A stretch of 64,000 nucleotides of DNA, taken from assembly GCF_004001245.1 (NCBI RefSeq), contig NZ_AP018724.1, positions 1,852,501 to 1,916,500 on the forward strand, read 5' to 3'. Source of the stretch: Sulfurivermis fontis. GTDB lineage: Bacteria; Pseudomonadota; Gammaproteobacteria; Thiohalomonadales; Thiohalomonadaceae. The notes below the pieces were generated by a model that worked only from the letters and a program-made list of their open reading frames with translations, searched no databases and was not told the DNA's origin. Numbering within the stretch: the first letter of the stretch is position 1; each line of letters begins with the position of its first letter. Of the stretch, positions 1 through 8,166 are shown piece after piece. The position numbers were made by a program, and so were the translations under genes.

Positions 1-269
1 GAGCTGCGTTCCTGCGTCAGGCCGATCATATCCGCCCAGTCGAGGCCGGCGGCATTCACCAGCTTGCCGTCGCGCAGCAGGTACACCGAGCAGCGCTCCA
101 TATCCTGGTTCTGCATCAGCACGTCGAGGGCACTACCGAGCAACTGGCTGTCGCTCTGGCCATAGACCCGCAATGCCGACAGGCCGCGCAGGGCGGAAAG
201 GGAATCGATCAGCTTGAGAAAACTGTCGTTGAGTTCGCGGAATGTTTCAATGAACGGCGCCGTATCCAT
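1..269 (-). CDS. N-terminal part of a GAF-type sensor protein (cut by window edge)
   Basis: The gene starts at an ATG at 269 and runs off the left edge, leaving 89 residues. The sequence begins MDTAPFIETFRELNDSF. The stretch from about residue 44 (SALDVLMQNQDMERCSVYLL) reads like the start of a GAF sensory domain. It begins 13 bases after the HDOD gene stop, so the two are probably co-transcribed. HDOD genes are often followed by GAF-GGDEF diguanylate cyclases, so an output domain beyond the window is likely but unseen. Confidence 0.6.
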   Translation of the reverse strand, partial: MDTAPFIETFRELNDSFLKLIDSLSALRGLSALRVYGQSDSQLLGSALDVLMQNQDMERCSVYLLRDGKLVNAAGLDWADMIGLTQERS

Positions 270-281
270 CGTGCACCCGCA

Positions 282-1151
282 TCAACCGTCAGCCAGCAGC
301 CGGGCCAACAGCGCGATTTCGTCACGCTTGGCCAGCATTTCGCCCAGCTCGCTCTCCGCCTCTACCGGCGGGATACCCAGCGCTGTCAGCGTGCCTAAAT
401 CAACAGCTTCATTCTCCCGCTGCAGGCGCGCGGCCCATTGGGCGCAAAAACCGATCAGACGCACCAAGGGTTGGTATTCGCCGTTATAGGCCACATCCCG
501 GTGGTGCTCGATGGCCGCCACGGCAAAGGCCGGCAGGTGCCACTTGCGCGCCAGCCAACCGCCTACCTGCAAATGGTCCGCGCCCAGCGCAGCGGTTTCT
601 GCCGCGGCCAGACTGAGCCCCGGCTCCTGCGCCAGACGGTCAAATACCCACGCCATCTCGTCCGGATAAAGGTGTACCAGCGCCAACAGCCCCAGGTTGT
701 GCAGCAGACCGGCCAGATAGGCGTTGCCGCCGTGGGGGCGCGGCTCCTCCTCGACCAGACGGGCCAGACGCTGGGCCAGGGTCGCCGTGACCATGGCGCT
801 GGCCCAGTACTCGTCGACATGGAAAGAGGGGCAATGGCTGGTGCGGAAGGGGCCGGCCAGCACCATGCTGAAGGCCAGGCTGCGGGCGATATTGATGCCC
901 AACACCTTGAAGATGGCGTCCTCGGCAGTGGCGACCCGCTCGGGATAGCCGAAATAGGCGGAATTGGCCAGGCCGATAAGGCGTGCCAGCAATGGCGGGT
1001 CTTTTTCGATGATGGCGGCAATACGCTGCACATCCATATCGCCTTCGGCGAACACCGCCAACAGTTCCTGCGCCACCAGGGACATCGGCGGAAGCCGGTT
1101 CAGCTTCTGAATTTCGAGCCGGGTCTCGGTTACCGTATGGCTGATGTGCAC
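282..1151 (-). CDS. HDOD domain protein
   Basis: This 289-residue protein is almost entirely one HDOD domain, a degenerate HD-phosphohydrolase fold used in bacterial signalling. Typical motifs are the DPPL segment at residues 51-54, the ANSAYF helix at 62-67 and LLHNLG at 149-154, where a catalytic HD would be HN. It is therefore expected to be a non-enzymatic scaffold. The start is a GTG preceded by an AAGGAT ribosome site. It lies directly upstream of the partial GAF protein gene. The partner or signal cannot be read from the sequence. Confidence 0.85.
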   Translation of the reverse strand: MHISHTVTETRLEIQKLNRLPPMSLVAQELLAVFAEGDMDVQRIAAIIEKDPPLLARLIGLANSAYFGYPERVATAEDAIFKVLGINIARSLAFSMVLAGPFRTSHCPSFHVDEYWASAMVTATLAQRLARLVEEEPRPHGGNAYLAGLLHNLGLLALVHLYPDEMAWVFDRLAQEPGLSLAAAETAALGADHLQVGGWLARKWHLPAFAVAAIEHHRDVAYNGEYQPLVRLIGFCAQWAARLQRENEAVDLGTLTALGIPPVEAESELGEMLAKRDEIALLARLLADG

Positions 1152-1270
1152 GTATGGTTATCCTTGCGGAGTCCCGCCCACGGCGGGCACATTCTCGGGA
1201 ACAGGTGCACAGTATATGAGAATGACGGGCAAAGGATAGCCCTCCACCCCATCAGGGAGAGGAGCGCAGC

Positions 1271-1501
1271 TCAGGCCTTGTCGTCGAACAGGCTGCCGAT
1301 GGCCTCATCGATGGTGCGCATGGCCTTGGCGCTGGCCTCCACCTGCAGGCGATTGACCTTGCTCTCCACCAGGGGCTCGGTGGGTGAGGCCTCGCCCTGC
1401 AGCTGCGCGGTACTGGCGATCTGGGCCGCATTGCGATCGAGTCCTTCCATACCGCGACGGATGCCTTGCAGGGCGCTGTTGAATGCCGATGTGATCTTCA
1501 T
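1271..1501 (-). CDS. Small flagellar rod/hook-like protein
   Basis: A 76-residue protein starting MKITSAFNSALQGIRRGMEG. Its N-terminus resembles the amphipathic helix that opens flagellar rod and hook proteins such as FlgC and FlgE, with the usual small-residue and Gln/Asn pattern (DRNAAQIAS). The C-terminal half (NRLQVEASAKAMRTIDEAIGSLFDD) also looks like the closing helix of such proteins, with the middle missing. Short proteins of this kind occur outside flagellar operons in many gammaproteobacteria. Whether it enters the flagellum is unknown. It is separated from nudF by about 54 bases. Confidence 0.6.
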   Translation of the reverse strand: MKITSAFNSALQGIRRGMEGLDRNAAQIASTAQLQGEASPTEPLVESKVNRLQVEASAKAMRTIDEAIGSLFDDKA

Positions 1502-1555
1502 GAGAGTTTATCCCGTGGAACCTCACTGCTTACTATCGTCCAAGCAGGCCGATTT

Positions 1556-2185
1556 TCAAGGGGACCACAATTGCTGCAGGCGTGACCGGTTCAGCTGCAG
1601 CCATTGCAGGGCGATGATCGGACTGGCGGAGTTGATACGCCCGGAGGACAGCAGGGCCATGGCCTCGGCGAAAGTCACCGTGAAGACCCGGATGTCCTCC
1701 CCCTCGGCAGCCAGGCCATGGATACCGCCGACCCCGGCCGCATCGACCCGGCCACAATACAGGCTGATGCGCTCCGAGGTGCCACCGGGACTGACCAGAT
1801 ACTCGCAGATGGGCTCCAGCGCCAGCAGGGTACAACCCGCCTCCTCCAACATCTCGCGCTCAACCACCTCCGCTGCCGTCTCGCCGCTCTCGATGATTCC
1901 CGCCACGATCTCCAATAGCCAGGGTCCACCGGGAGCGTCCAAGGCACCGATACGAAACTGCTCCAGCAATACGATGCGATCAAGGACCGGATCATAGGGC
2001 AGGACCGCCGCTGCGTGACCGCGCTCGAACAATTCGCGGCTGAGCAATGGACTCATGCCGCCATCGTAGCGACGGTGGCGCAGGCGGTAATGCTCCATGC
2101 GGAAAAAGCCTTGATAACAGGTGCGCTGCTCCACGATCTCCACCGTCGGCTCAGCCGGACCACCTGTCTGTGTCTGTATCGTCAC
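1556..2185 (-). CDS. nudF: ADP-ribose pyrophosphatase (Nudix)
   Basis: The protein hydrolyses ADP-ribose to AMP and ribose 5-phosphate. The Nudix box is complete at residues 96-118 (G-x5-E-x7-REMLEEAG). I place the start at a GTG at 2185, because a GGAGG lies 7 bases upstream and the product is then 209 residues, the same length as E. coli NudF. Longer readings would run into the divergent mobA gene and have no family resemblance. The N-terminal dimer region (about residues 15-60) fits the family. Confidence 0.92.
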   Translation of the reverse strand: MTIQTQTGGPAEPTVEIVEQRTCYQGFFRMEHYRLRHRRYDGGMSPLLSRELFERGHAAAVLPYDPVLDRIVLLEQFRIGALDAPGGPWLLEIVAGIIESGETAAEVVEREMLEEAGCTLLALEPICEYLVSPGGTSERISLYCGRVDAAGVGGIHGLAAEGEDIRVFTVTFAEAMALLSSGRINSASPIIALQWLQLNRSRLQQLWSP

Positions 2186-2261
2186 CCTGCCACCTCCACG
2201 CCTGCTGTAATCCTGCCCCCCATGGTACGATGTCGACATCCTGTTACAACAGTTACACGCC

Positions 2262-2876
2262 ATGCCCGTCCAAACTGCTCTCCCCGCCATCACCGCCGTG
2301 ATTCTTGCCGGTGGCCGCGCACGCCGCATGGCTGGGGCCGACAAGGCGCTGCTGCCCCTCGCCGGCAGGCCGCTGCTGGCCCATGTAATCGCTGCCCTGC
2401 GCCCGCAGGTGGATATGATCCTGCTGAACAGCAATCGTGCCGCTGCGGCGTACGCATCCTTCGGCCTGCCGGTCATCGCCGACACACTGCCAGATCAGCC
2501 CGGTCCACTCGCCGGTTTGCTTGCGGCATTACAGGCCAGTACCAGCGACCTGGTGCTGTGCGTTCCCTGTGACACCCCCTGCCTGCCTGCCGCACTGGTG
2601 CAACGCATGTATACAGCCCTGTCACAGGCCGCCGCCGATGTCTGCACCGTCAGTGACGGAGAGCGATTACATGCCGCCATCATGCTGGCACACCGCCGCG
2701 TCCAACCGGCCCTGGAGAGTTACCTCATCAGCGGCGGACGCAAGGTACAGGACTGGCTGCACAGCCAGAAACTGGTGGTTGCGGATTTTTCCGATCAATC
2801 GGCCGCCTTCAGCAACATCAATACCGCCCAGGATCTGCAAGCCCTGGAACAAAGGTTTTCCGCCCATGAGTGCTGA
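2262..2876 (+). CDS. mobA: Molybdenum cofactor guanylyltransferase
   Basis: MobA transfers GMP from GTP to molybdopterin, making the MGD form of the cofactor used by DMSO-reductase family enzymes. The 204-residue protein begins with the nucleotidyltransferase signature LAGGRARRMAGADKAL at residues 15-30, and has the expected length. A second motif, CVPCDTPCLP, matches the metal-binding aspartate region. It overlaps mobB by 11 bases and is followed by moeA, making a cofactor-maturation operon. It implies molybdoenzymes elsewhere in the genome. Confidence 0.93.
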   Translation: MPVQTALPAITAVILAGGRARRMAGADKALLPLAGRPLLAHVIAALRPQVDMILLNSNRAAAAYASFGLPVIADTLPDQPGPLAGLLAALQASTSDLVLCVPCDTPCLPAALVQRMYTALSQAAADVCTVSDGERLHAAIMLAHRRVQPALESYLISGGRKVQDWLHSQKLVVADFSDQSAAFSNINTAQDLQALEQRFSAHEC

Positions 2877-3393
2877 ACACACCCCGCCGCTGCTCGCCTT
2901 CGTCGCTGCCAGCGGCACCGGCAAGACCACCCTGCTGGAGCAGATCATCCCGCTGCTGCGCAGCCGCGGCCTGCGCCTTGCCGTCATCAAGCACACGCAT
3001 CACGATTTTGATATCGATCGGCCCGGCAAGGACAGCTATCGCATGCGTGATGCCGGCGCCCGGCAGGTGATGGTCGCCTCGCGCCGGCGCTGGGCGCTGC
3101 TCACGGAACATCCGGACGGCCGTGCCGAACCCTGCCTGGAGGAACTGGTGGCCGCACTGGATCGCGCCGCCCTCGACCTGATCCTGGTGGAAGGCTTCAA
3201 ACACGAGGCGGTCAATAAAATAGAGTTGCACCGGCCAACGCTGGGCAAACCGCCGCTGTTCCCCCATGACCCACAGATCATCGCCGTGGCCTGCGATGCA
3301 CCCCCCGACATCCCCACCCCGCTGCCACTGCTCGACCTCAACGACCCGCCGGCCATCGCCGCATTTGTGCTGCGGCACATCGGCCGGCAATAA
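2866..3393 (+). CDS. mobB: Molybdopterin-guanine dinucleotide biosynthesis GTPase MobB
   Basis: A 175-residue P-loop protein with Walker A AASGTGKTT at residues 14-22 and the MobB-typical VIKHTHHDFDIDRPGKDS stretch at about residues 39-56. It is thought to help MobA deliver GTP or cofactor. The start at 2866 lies inside the end of mobA, so translation is coupled. The open frame extends further upstream inside mobA, but the family homology begins at this ATG. Confidence 0.92.
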   Translation: MSAEHTPPLLAFVAASGTGKTTLLEQIIPLLRSRGLRLAVIKHTHHDFDIDRPGKDSYRMRDAGARQVMVASRRRWALLTEHPDGRAEPCLEELVAALDRAALDLILVEGFKHEAVNKIELHRPTLGKPPLFPHDPQIIAVACDAPPDIPTPLPLLDLNDPPAIAAFVLRHIGRQ

Positions 3394-3429
3394 TCCGCCC
3401 ACCATCGATACATCAGGAGTTGTCCCCAC

Positions 3430-4677
3430 ATGAGCCAGGAGCAAAACAGCACGCCACGCCCGGCACTGCTCAGCGTCGCCCAGGCACTGGAATACATCCG
3501 CGCCGGCCTCAAACCCATCACCGGTTTCGAACAACGCGCCCTGCGCGATGCTCTCGGCCGTGTACTCGCCAGCGACGTGTCATCCCCCATCGACGTACCG
3601 CCCCATGCCAACTCGGCGATGGACGGCTACGCCCTGCGTGCCGCCGATTTACCGCCAGACGGCGAAACCGCACTGCAACTCATCGGCACCGCCCTCGCCG
3701 GCCACCCGTACAGCGGCACGGTTGCCAGCGGCCAGTGTGTGCGCATCATGACCGGAGCCAAGCTGCCGACCGGTGCCGACACGGTGGTAATGCAGGAGAA
3801 TGCACGGCGCGAGGGCGATACTGTCTACATCGGTAATGGACCGCGCCAAGGTGACCATGTGCGCCTGCCCGGTGAAGACATCGCCAACGGACAAATCGTG
3901 CTGCAGCAGGGCCGCCAGCTGACACCCGCCGACCTCGGCCTGCTCGCCTCCCTCGGCATCGCCGAGGTAAAGGTGGCACGGCGTCTGCGCGTGGCCTTTT
4001 TCTCCACCGGCGATGAGCTGCGTTCCCTGGGCGAGACATTGCAGGAAGGCCAGATCTACGACAGCAACCGTTACACCCTGTACGGCATGCTGAGCCGCCT
4101 CGGAGTGGAAATCATCGACATGGGCGTGGTACGCGATCGGCGCGAGGATATCGTCACCGCCTTCCGGCAGGGTGCAGCCGTCGCCGATGTGCTCATCACT
4201 TCCGGTGGCGTATCCGTCGGTGATGCCGATTATGTGAAGGAAACGCTGGAAAGCCTCGGCAAGGTGAATTTTTGGAAGATTGCCATGAAACCGGGCAAGC
4301 CGTTGGCCTTCGGTCTGTTGGGGGAGACCGCCTTTTTTGGTCTGCCGGGCAATCCTGTGTCATCCATGGCCACCTTCTATCAGCTGGTGCAGCCGGCGCT
4401 GCAGCAGCTCATGGGCCAGACGGTTCAGCAACCGCTACGACTGCGGGTGCCGTGCATGACGCGGTTGAAAAAAACCCCGGGCCGCGCCGACTATCAGCGC
4501 GGCATTTTGGAATACGACGCCGCCGGACAGCTCACCGTGCGCAGTACCGGAGCGCAAGGTTCACATGTGCTCAGTTCGATGAGCCGGGCCAACTGCTTCA
4601 TCATTCTGCCGGCGGAATGCGGCAATGTGGAGGCGGGAACGCTGGTGGAAGTACAACCCTTCGCCGGCCTGATTTGA
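3430..4677 (+). CDS. moeA: Molybdopterin molybdenumtransferase
   Basis: MoeA inserts molybdate into adenylylated molybdopterin. The 415-residue length matches E. coli MoeA. The signature NSAMDGYALR is at residues 61-70, the MoCF-binding TSGGVSVGDADYVK motif at about 257-270 and FGLPGNPVSS at about 303-312. It is the third gene of the mobA-mobB-moeA operon, 36 bases after mobB, with AGGAG upstream of the ATG. It ends just before a strong hairpin shared with the convergent histone-like gene. Confidence 0.95.
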   Translation: MSQEQNSTPRPALLSVAQALEYIRAGLKPITGFEQRALRDALGRVLASDVSSPIDVPPHANSAMDGYALRAADLPPDGETALQLIGTALAGHPYSGTVASGQCVRIMTGAKLPTGADTVVMQENARREGDTVYIGNGPRQGDHVRLPGEDIANGQIVLQQGRQLTPADLGLLASLGIAEVKVARRLRVAFFSTGDELRSLGETLQEGQIYDSNRYTLYGMLSRLGVEIIDMGVVRDRREDIVTAFRQGAAVADVLITSGGVSVGDADYVKETLESLGKVNFWKIAMKPGKPLAFGLLGETAFFGLPGNPVSSMATFYQLVQPALQQLMGQTVQQPLRLRVPCMTRLKKTPGRADYQRGILEYDAAGQLTVRSTGAQGSHVLSSMSRANCFIILPAECGNVEAGTLVEVQPFAGLI

Positions 4678-4724
4678 CCGGACAGGACACGGCCCGGAGC
4701 TGAAAAACAGGGCCTACAAAGAAG

Positions 4725-4752
4725 AAGGCCACCGTCCGGGGACGGTGGCCTT
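4725..4752 (-). terminator. Rho-independent terminator, possibly bidirectional
   Basis: Two 13-base arms (4725-4737 and 4740-4752) are perfectly complementary, forming a GC-rich hairpin between the convergent moeA and histone-like genes. On the minus strand it is followed by TTCTTTGT, so it most clearly ends the histone-like transcript. It could also stop read-through from moeA. Confidence 0.75.
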
Positions 4753-4757
4753 GTTCA

Positions 4758-5174
4758 TCAGGCGGCTTTGGCGGCGCGTTTCTTACGCGCCGGCTTGCGC
4801 TTGGCCTTCTTGGCAGCGACCTTGGCGTGCTTCTTGTCGTAAGCCGCAACAGCCTTGGCAATTGCGGCCTGACGGCCTGCAAAGGCCTTTTCCTCATCCA
4901 GGACAGCCTTCAGTCGTGCCTTGGCTTCCGCAACGGCAGCACGCAGCTTGGCACGCATGGCCTTCTCGGCCTGAGCTGCCTTCTTCTTCTCGGCAGCCAG
5001 ACGTGCCTTAACGGCCTTGGCCTGGGCATTCATCTTCTTCACGCTGGCCAGCACTGCCTTCTTGCCGGCAGCGATCTTCTTCGCGGGGGAACGGCGCACG
5101 GCGCGCTTCGGCGCAGCAGCCTTCTTGGTACGAACACTCTTCTTGGCAACGGCGCGTCTTGCAACTTTCGGCAT
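4758..5174 (-). CDS. Histone H1-like DNA-binding protein
   Basis: A 138-residue, extremely basic protein built of Lys-, Ala- and Arg-rich low-complexity sequence (for example AKKAKRKPARKKRAAKAA at the end). The middle (residues 40-110) is predicted coiled or helical with Glu-Lys pairs. This composition resembles bacterial H1-like proteins (AlgP/Hc1 type) that bind DNA through unstructured basic tails. The start at 5174 is chosen because AAGGAG lies upstream and the promoter at 5217-5244 fits a short leader. The longer open frame adds a Cys/Tyr-rich leader that looks unrelated. Its role is inferred from composition only. Confidence 0.75.
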   Translation of the reverse strand: MPKVARRAVAKKSVRTKKAAAPKRAVRRSPAKKIAAGKKAVLASVKKMNAQAKAVKARLAAEKKKAAQAEKAMRAKLRAAVAEAKARLKAVLDEEKAFAGRQAAIAKAVAAYDKKHAKVAAKKAKRKPARKKRAAKAA

Positions 5175-5216
5175 GGCAACTCTTCTCCTTGTTAGTAGAG
5201 ACACATGTCGAAAAAC

Positions 5217-5244
5217 ATTATAAACATAAAAACCGATGTAACAA
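5217..5244 (-). promoter_or_regulatory. Sigma-70 promoter of the histone-like gene
   Basis: On the minus strand TTGTTA and TATAAT are separated by 16 bases and lie about 45 bases upstream of the start codon. The region is unusually AT-rich for this window. Confidence 0.65.
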
Positions 5245-5327
5245 GCAAACTTGCAATATTTTTTCAAGTACCAAATGCGCTGCCGCTCAACATGCGCACG
5301 ACATCACAACGACGCACGGCTCGTGGG

Positions 5328-5357
5328 CTTGCACGATGTCGGTACTGACCACACTAT
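5328..5357 (+). promoter_or_regulatory. Possible promoter of lon
   Basis: CTTGCAC at 5328-5334 is followed after 14 bases by CCACACTA, a weak match to the heat-shock pattern CTTGAAA-N14-CCCCAT. The same region can be read as a weak sigma-70 site (TTGCAC with an AT-rich -10). The call rests on position and partial matches only. Confidence 0.3.
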
Positions 5358-5436
5358 ATCCACGGCACGCCGCATGCGCGCAGACTGAAAAAATCAGCTC
5401 CCGTCACACTGCCAAGCCGCTGTGAGGAACAACAAA

Positions 5437-7833
5437 ATGTCCAACAACGACACCCTCGAATCCGAAGTTCTGTCCCGGGATGGCGGCTCTTCCGAATTGG
5501 CCGTCAGCGCCGATGTACTGCCCACCACACTCTATCTGCTACCGCTGACCGACCGTCCCTTCTTCCCGGCGCAGGCCTTTCCTGTCCTGCTGGACGAGCA
5601 ACCATGGCTGGAAACGCTGGAACGCATCGGCGATCATCCCCATCACATGGCCGGCCTGGTCCTCACCCGCAACGGCGATCCGGAGCATCTCAAGCCGGAG
5701 AATTTCCACCGCATCGGCAGCCTGGTGCGGGTACACAACCCCAACCGCTCCGGCGGCAAGATCCAGTTCATTGCCGAAGGCATCCAGCGCTTCCGCATCG
5801 TCAAATGGCTGTCGCACAAGCCGCCGTTCATGGTGCAGGTGGAGTATCCGGCGGAAAAGCCGCTCAAGGCGGACGCCAAGGTCAAGGCCTACGCCATGGC
5901 CATCATCAACACCCTGAAGGAGCTGATTCCGCTCAATCCGCTCTACAGCGAAGAACTGAAATACTTCCTCAGCCGTTTCAGTCCCAATGACCCCTCCCCG
6001 CTGGCCGATTTCGCCGCGGCACTGACCAGTGCCAAAGGCGAAGAGTTGCAACAGGTGCTGGAGGCCTTCGCGGTGTTGCCACGCATGGAAAAGGTGCTGG
6101 TACTGCTGAAAAAGGAATTGGATGTCGCCCGTCTGCAATCGCAGATCCGCGAAAAGGTGGACGAGCGCATGAGCGAGCAGCAGCGCAAGTTCTTCCTGCG
6201 CGAACAGCTCAAGGAAATCCAGAAGGAACTGGGCCTGGAGAAGGACGACCGCACCGCCGACGTGGACCGTTTCCGCGAGCGGCTGGCCAAACTCACCCTG
6301 CCCGCGGCGGCCCGGAAGCGCATCGACGACGAACTGCAAAAGCTATCCATCTTGGAAGTGGGTTCGCCGGAATACACCGTCACGCGCAACTACCTGGACT
6401 GGGCCACCGCCCTGCCCTGGGGTATCCACTCGACCGATCGGCTGGATTTGAAACGTGCCCGCCGCGTCCTCGATCAGGATCATGACGGCCTGGAAGACGT
6501 GAAGCAGCGCATCATCGAATTCCTCGCCGTCGGCGCCATGAAGGGCGAGGTGGCCGGTTCGATCCTGCTGCTGGTCGGCCCGCCCGGCGTGGGCAAGACC
6601 TCCATCGGCCGTTCCATCGCCAATACCCTGGGCCGTCAGTTCTACCGCTTCTCCCTCGGCGGTATGCGTGACGAAGCGGAGATCAAGGGCCACCGCCGCA
6701 CCTACATCGGCGCCATGCCCGGCAAGTTCATCCAGGCCATCAAGGAGGCAGGCACCGCCAATCCGGTGATCATGCTGGACGAGATCGACAAGATCGGCGC
6801 CTCCTACCAGGGCGACCCCGCCTCGGCCCTGCTGGAGGTACTCGATCCGGAACAGAACAGCGACTTCCTCGATCACTACCTGGACCTGCGCTTCGACCTG
6901 TCCAAGGTGCTGTTCGTCTGTACCGCCAACCAGCTCGACACCATCCCCGGCCCCCTGCTGGATCGCATGGAGGTGATCCGCCTGTCCGGCTACATCACCG
7001 AGGAGAAGCTGGCCATCGCCAAACACCACCTGTGGCCCAAACAACTGGAAAAGGCGGGGCTTAAGCCGAGCCAGCTGAAAATCTCCGACAGTGCGCTGCG
7101 CAAGGTCATCGAGGACTATGCACGCGAGGCCGGTGTGCGCAATCTGGAGAAGCAACTCGGGCGCATCATCCGCAAGGCGGTGGTGCGCATCGTCGGCGGC
7201 GAGCGGACGCCGATTCGCGTCGGCCCCACGAGCATCGAAGAACTGCTGGGCAAGCCGCTGTTCCAGCGCGAGAGGCCCTTGAGCGGCATCGGCGTGGTCA
7301 CCGGCCTGGCCTGGACCGCCATGGGCGGCGCCACCCTGAGCATCGAGGCGACGCTGGTGCACAGCCGCAACCGCGGTTTCAAGCTCACCGGCAAGCTGGG
7401 CGAGGTGATGCGCGAATCGGCGGAGATCGCCTACAGCTACATTTCCTCACATCTCAAGCAATTCGACGGCGACCCCGCCTTCTTCGACGAGGCCTTCGTG
7501 CACCTGCACGTACCCGAGGGGGCCACCCCCAAGGACGGTCCCAGCGCCGGCATCACCATGGCCACCGCCCTGCTCTCCCTGGCACGCAGGGAACGCATCA
7601 AGCGGCCGCTGGCCATGACCGGCGAGCTGACCCTCACCGGTCAGGTGCTGCCGGTGGGTGGCATACGCGAGAAGGTGATTGCGGCACGCCGCGTCGGCGT
7701 GATGGAACTGATCCTGCCCGAGGCCAACCGTGGCGACTACGAGGAACTGCCGGCCCACATCCGCAAGGGCATCACGATTCATTTCGCCCATCACTACCGC
7801 GACGTGGCGGCGGTGGCATTCGGGTTTGGGTAG
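5437..7833 (+). CDS. lon: ATP-dependent Lon protease
   Basis: A cytoplasmic AAA+ serine protease that degrades misfolded and regulatory proteins. The 798 residues contain the N-terminal LON substrate-binding domain (about 30-230), a coiled linker, Walker A GPPGVGKTS near residue 380, Walker B IMLDEIDK near 445, and the C-terminal protease domain with the Ser706-Lys746 dyad in PKDGPSAG and GIREKVIAA. I start at the ATG at 5437, which has GAGG 9 bases upstream, rather than the GTG at 5422. Several bacteria carry two Lon copies; this one could be either the main or a second copy. A repeat element lies directly downstream. Confidence 0.95.
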   Translation: MSNNDTLESEVLSRDGGSSELAVSADVLPTTLYLLPLTDRPFFPAQAFPVLLDEQPWLETLERIGDHPHHMAGLVLTRNGDPEHLKPENFHRIGSLVRVHNPNRSGGKIQFIAEGIQRFRIVKWLSHKPPFMVQVEYPAEKPLKADAKVKAYAMAIINTLKELIPLNPLYSEELKYFLSRFSPNDPSPLADFAAALTSAKGEELQQVLEAFAVLPRMEKVLVLLKKELDVARLQSQIREKVDERMSEQQRKFFLREQLKEIQKELGLEKDDRTADVDRFRERLAKLTLPAAARKRIDDELQKLSILEVGSPEYTVTRNYLDWATALPWGIHSTDRLDLKRARRVLDQDHDGLEDVKQRIIEFLAVGAMKGEVAGSILLLVGPPGVGKTSIGRSIANTLGRQFYRFSLGGMRDEAEIKGHRRTYIGAMPGKFIQAIKEAGTANPVIMLDEIDKIGASYQGDPASALLEVLDPEQNSDFLDHYLDLRFDLSKVLFVCTANQLDTIPGPLLDRMEVIRLSGYITEEKLAIAKHHLWPKQLEKAGLKPSQLKISDSALRKVIEDYAREAGVRNLEKQLGRIIRKAVVRIVGGERTPIRVGPTSIEELLGKPLFQRERPLSGIGVVTGLAWTAMGGATLSIEATLVHSRNRGFKLTGKLGEVMRESAEIAYSYISSHLKQFDGDPAFFDEAFVHLHVPEGATPKDGPSAGITMATALLSLARRERIKRPLAMTGELTLTGQVLPVGGIREKVIAARRVGVMELILPEANRGDYEELPAHIRKGITIHFAHHYRDVAAVAFGFG

Positions 7834-7837
7834 AAAA

Positions 7838-7884
7838 ACGCTTAAACGCAAAGACGCAAAGGACACCGAGAGCGCAAAGGTTTT
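7838..7884 (+). repeat. GCAAAGACGCAAAG repeat arm, left (forward)
   Basis: This segment contains AAACGCAAAGACGCAAAGGA and a related tail. Its reverse complement recurs at 8120-8166, and the same two arms occur closely spaced at 11615-11720. Together they define an inverted-repeat intergenic element. Confidence 0.75.
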
Positions 7885-7966
7885 ATGTTCCCCAGGCCGT
7901 TCCACAGGCTGACTCATGCCTGCCGCAGCGACGACAGCTTCTGCTTTGAACCGGCGCAATAACCAA

Positions 7967-8119
7967 GGAAGGTCTGAATAAGTCCATCCTGGACTTTTCA
8001 GACCACGCCAAGCGAAAAGTGTGATTTTCGCTTGGCTTCATTTTTCAACGACTTATCGTCGTTGAAAAATGGCGGCACATCCCTGTGCCGCGGAAGCTCT
8101 GAACTTATTCAGAGCTTCC
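7967..8119 (+). mobile_element. MITE copy 1 (short form, 153 bp)
   Basis: The ends GGAAGGTCTGAATAAGT and, inverted, GGAAGCTCTGAATAAGT are 17-base terminal inverted repeats with one mismatch. Flanks are CCAA on the left and CTAA on the right, an imperfect 4-base target duplication. Inside are three hairpins (a CCAAGCG stem, a TTTTTCAACGA stem and a GCGGCACA stem). No coding capacity is seen. It lies after lon, nested between two inverted GCAAAGACG repeat arms. Confidence 0.88.
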
Positions 8120-8166
8120 CTAACTTTGCGACCTTCGCGTCCTTTGCGTCTTTGCGTTGAAAGCCT
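8120..8166 (-). repeat. GCAAAGACGCAAAG repeat arm, right (inverted)
   Basis: The reverse complement reads AACGCAAAGACGCAAAGGAC, matching the arm at 7838-7884. It ends at the hemH stop codon. The 333-base lon-hemH gap is filled by these arms, MITE copy 1 and about 80 bases of unrecognised sequence (7885-7966). Confidence 0.75.

Noticed and set aside
438-1997. A 519-codon plus-strand frame across the HDOD and nudF genes
   Set aside because: It overlaps three well-supported minus-strand genes and shows no domain.
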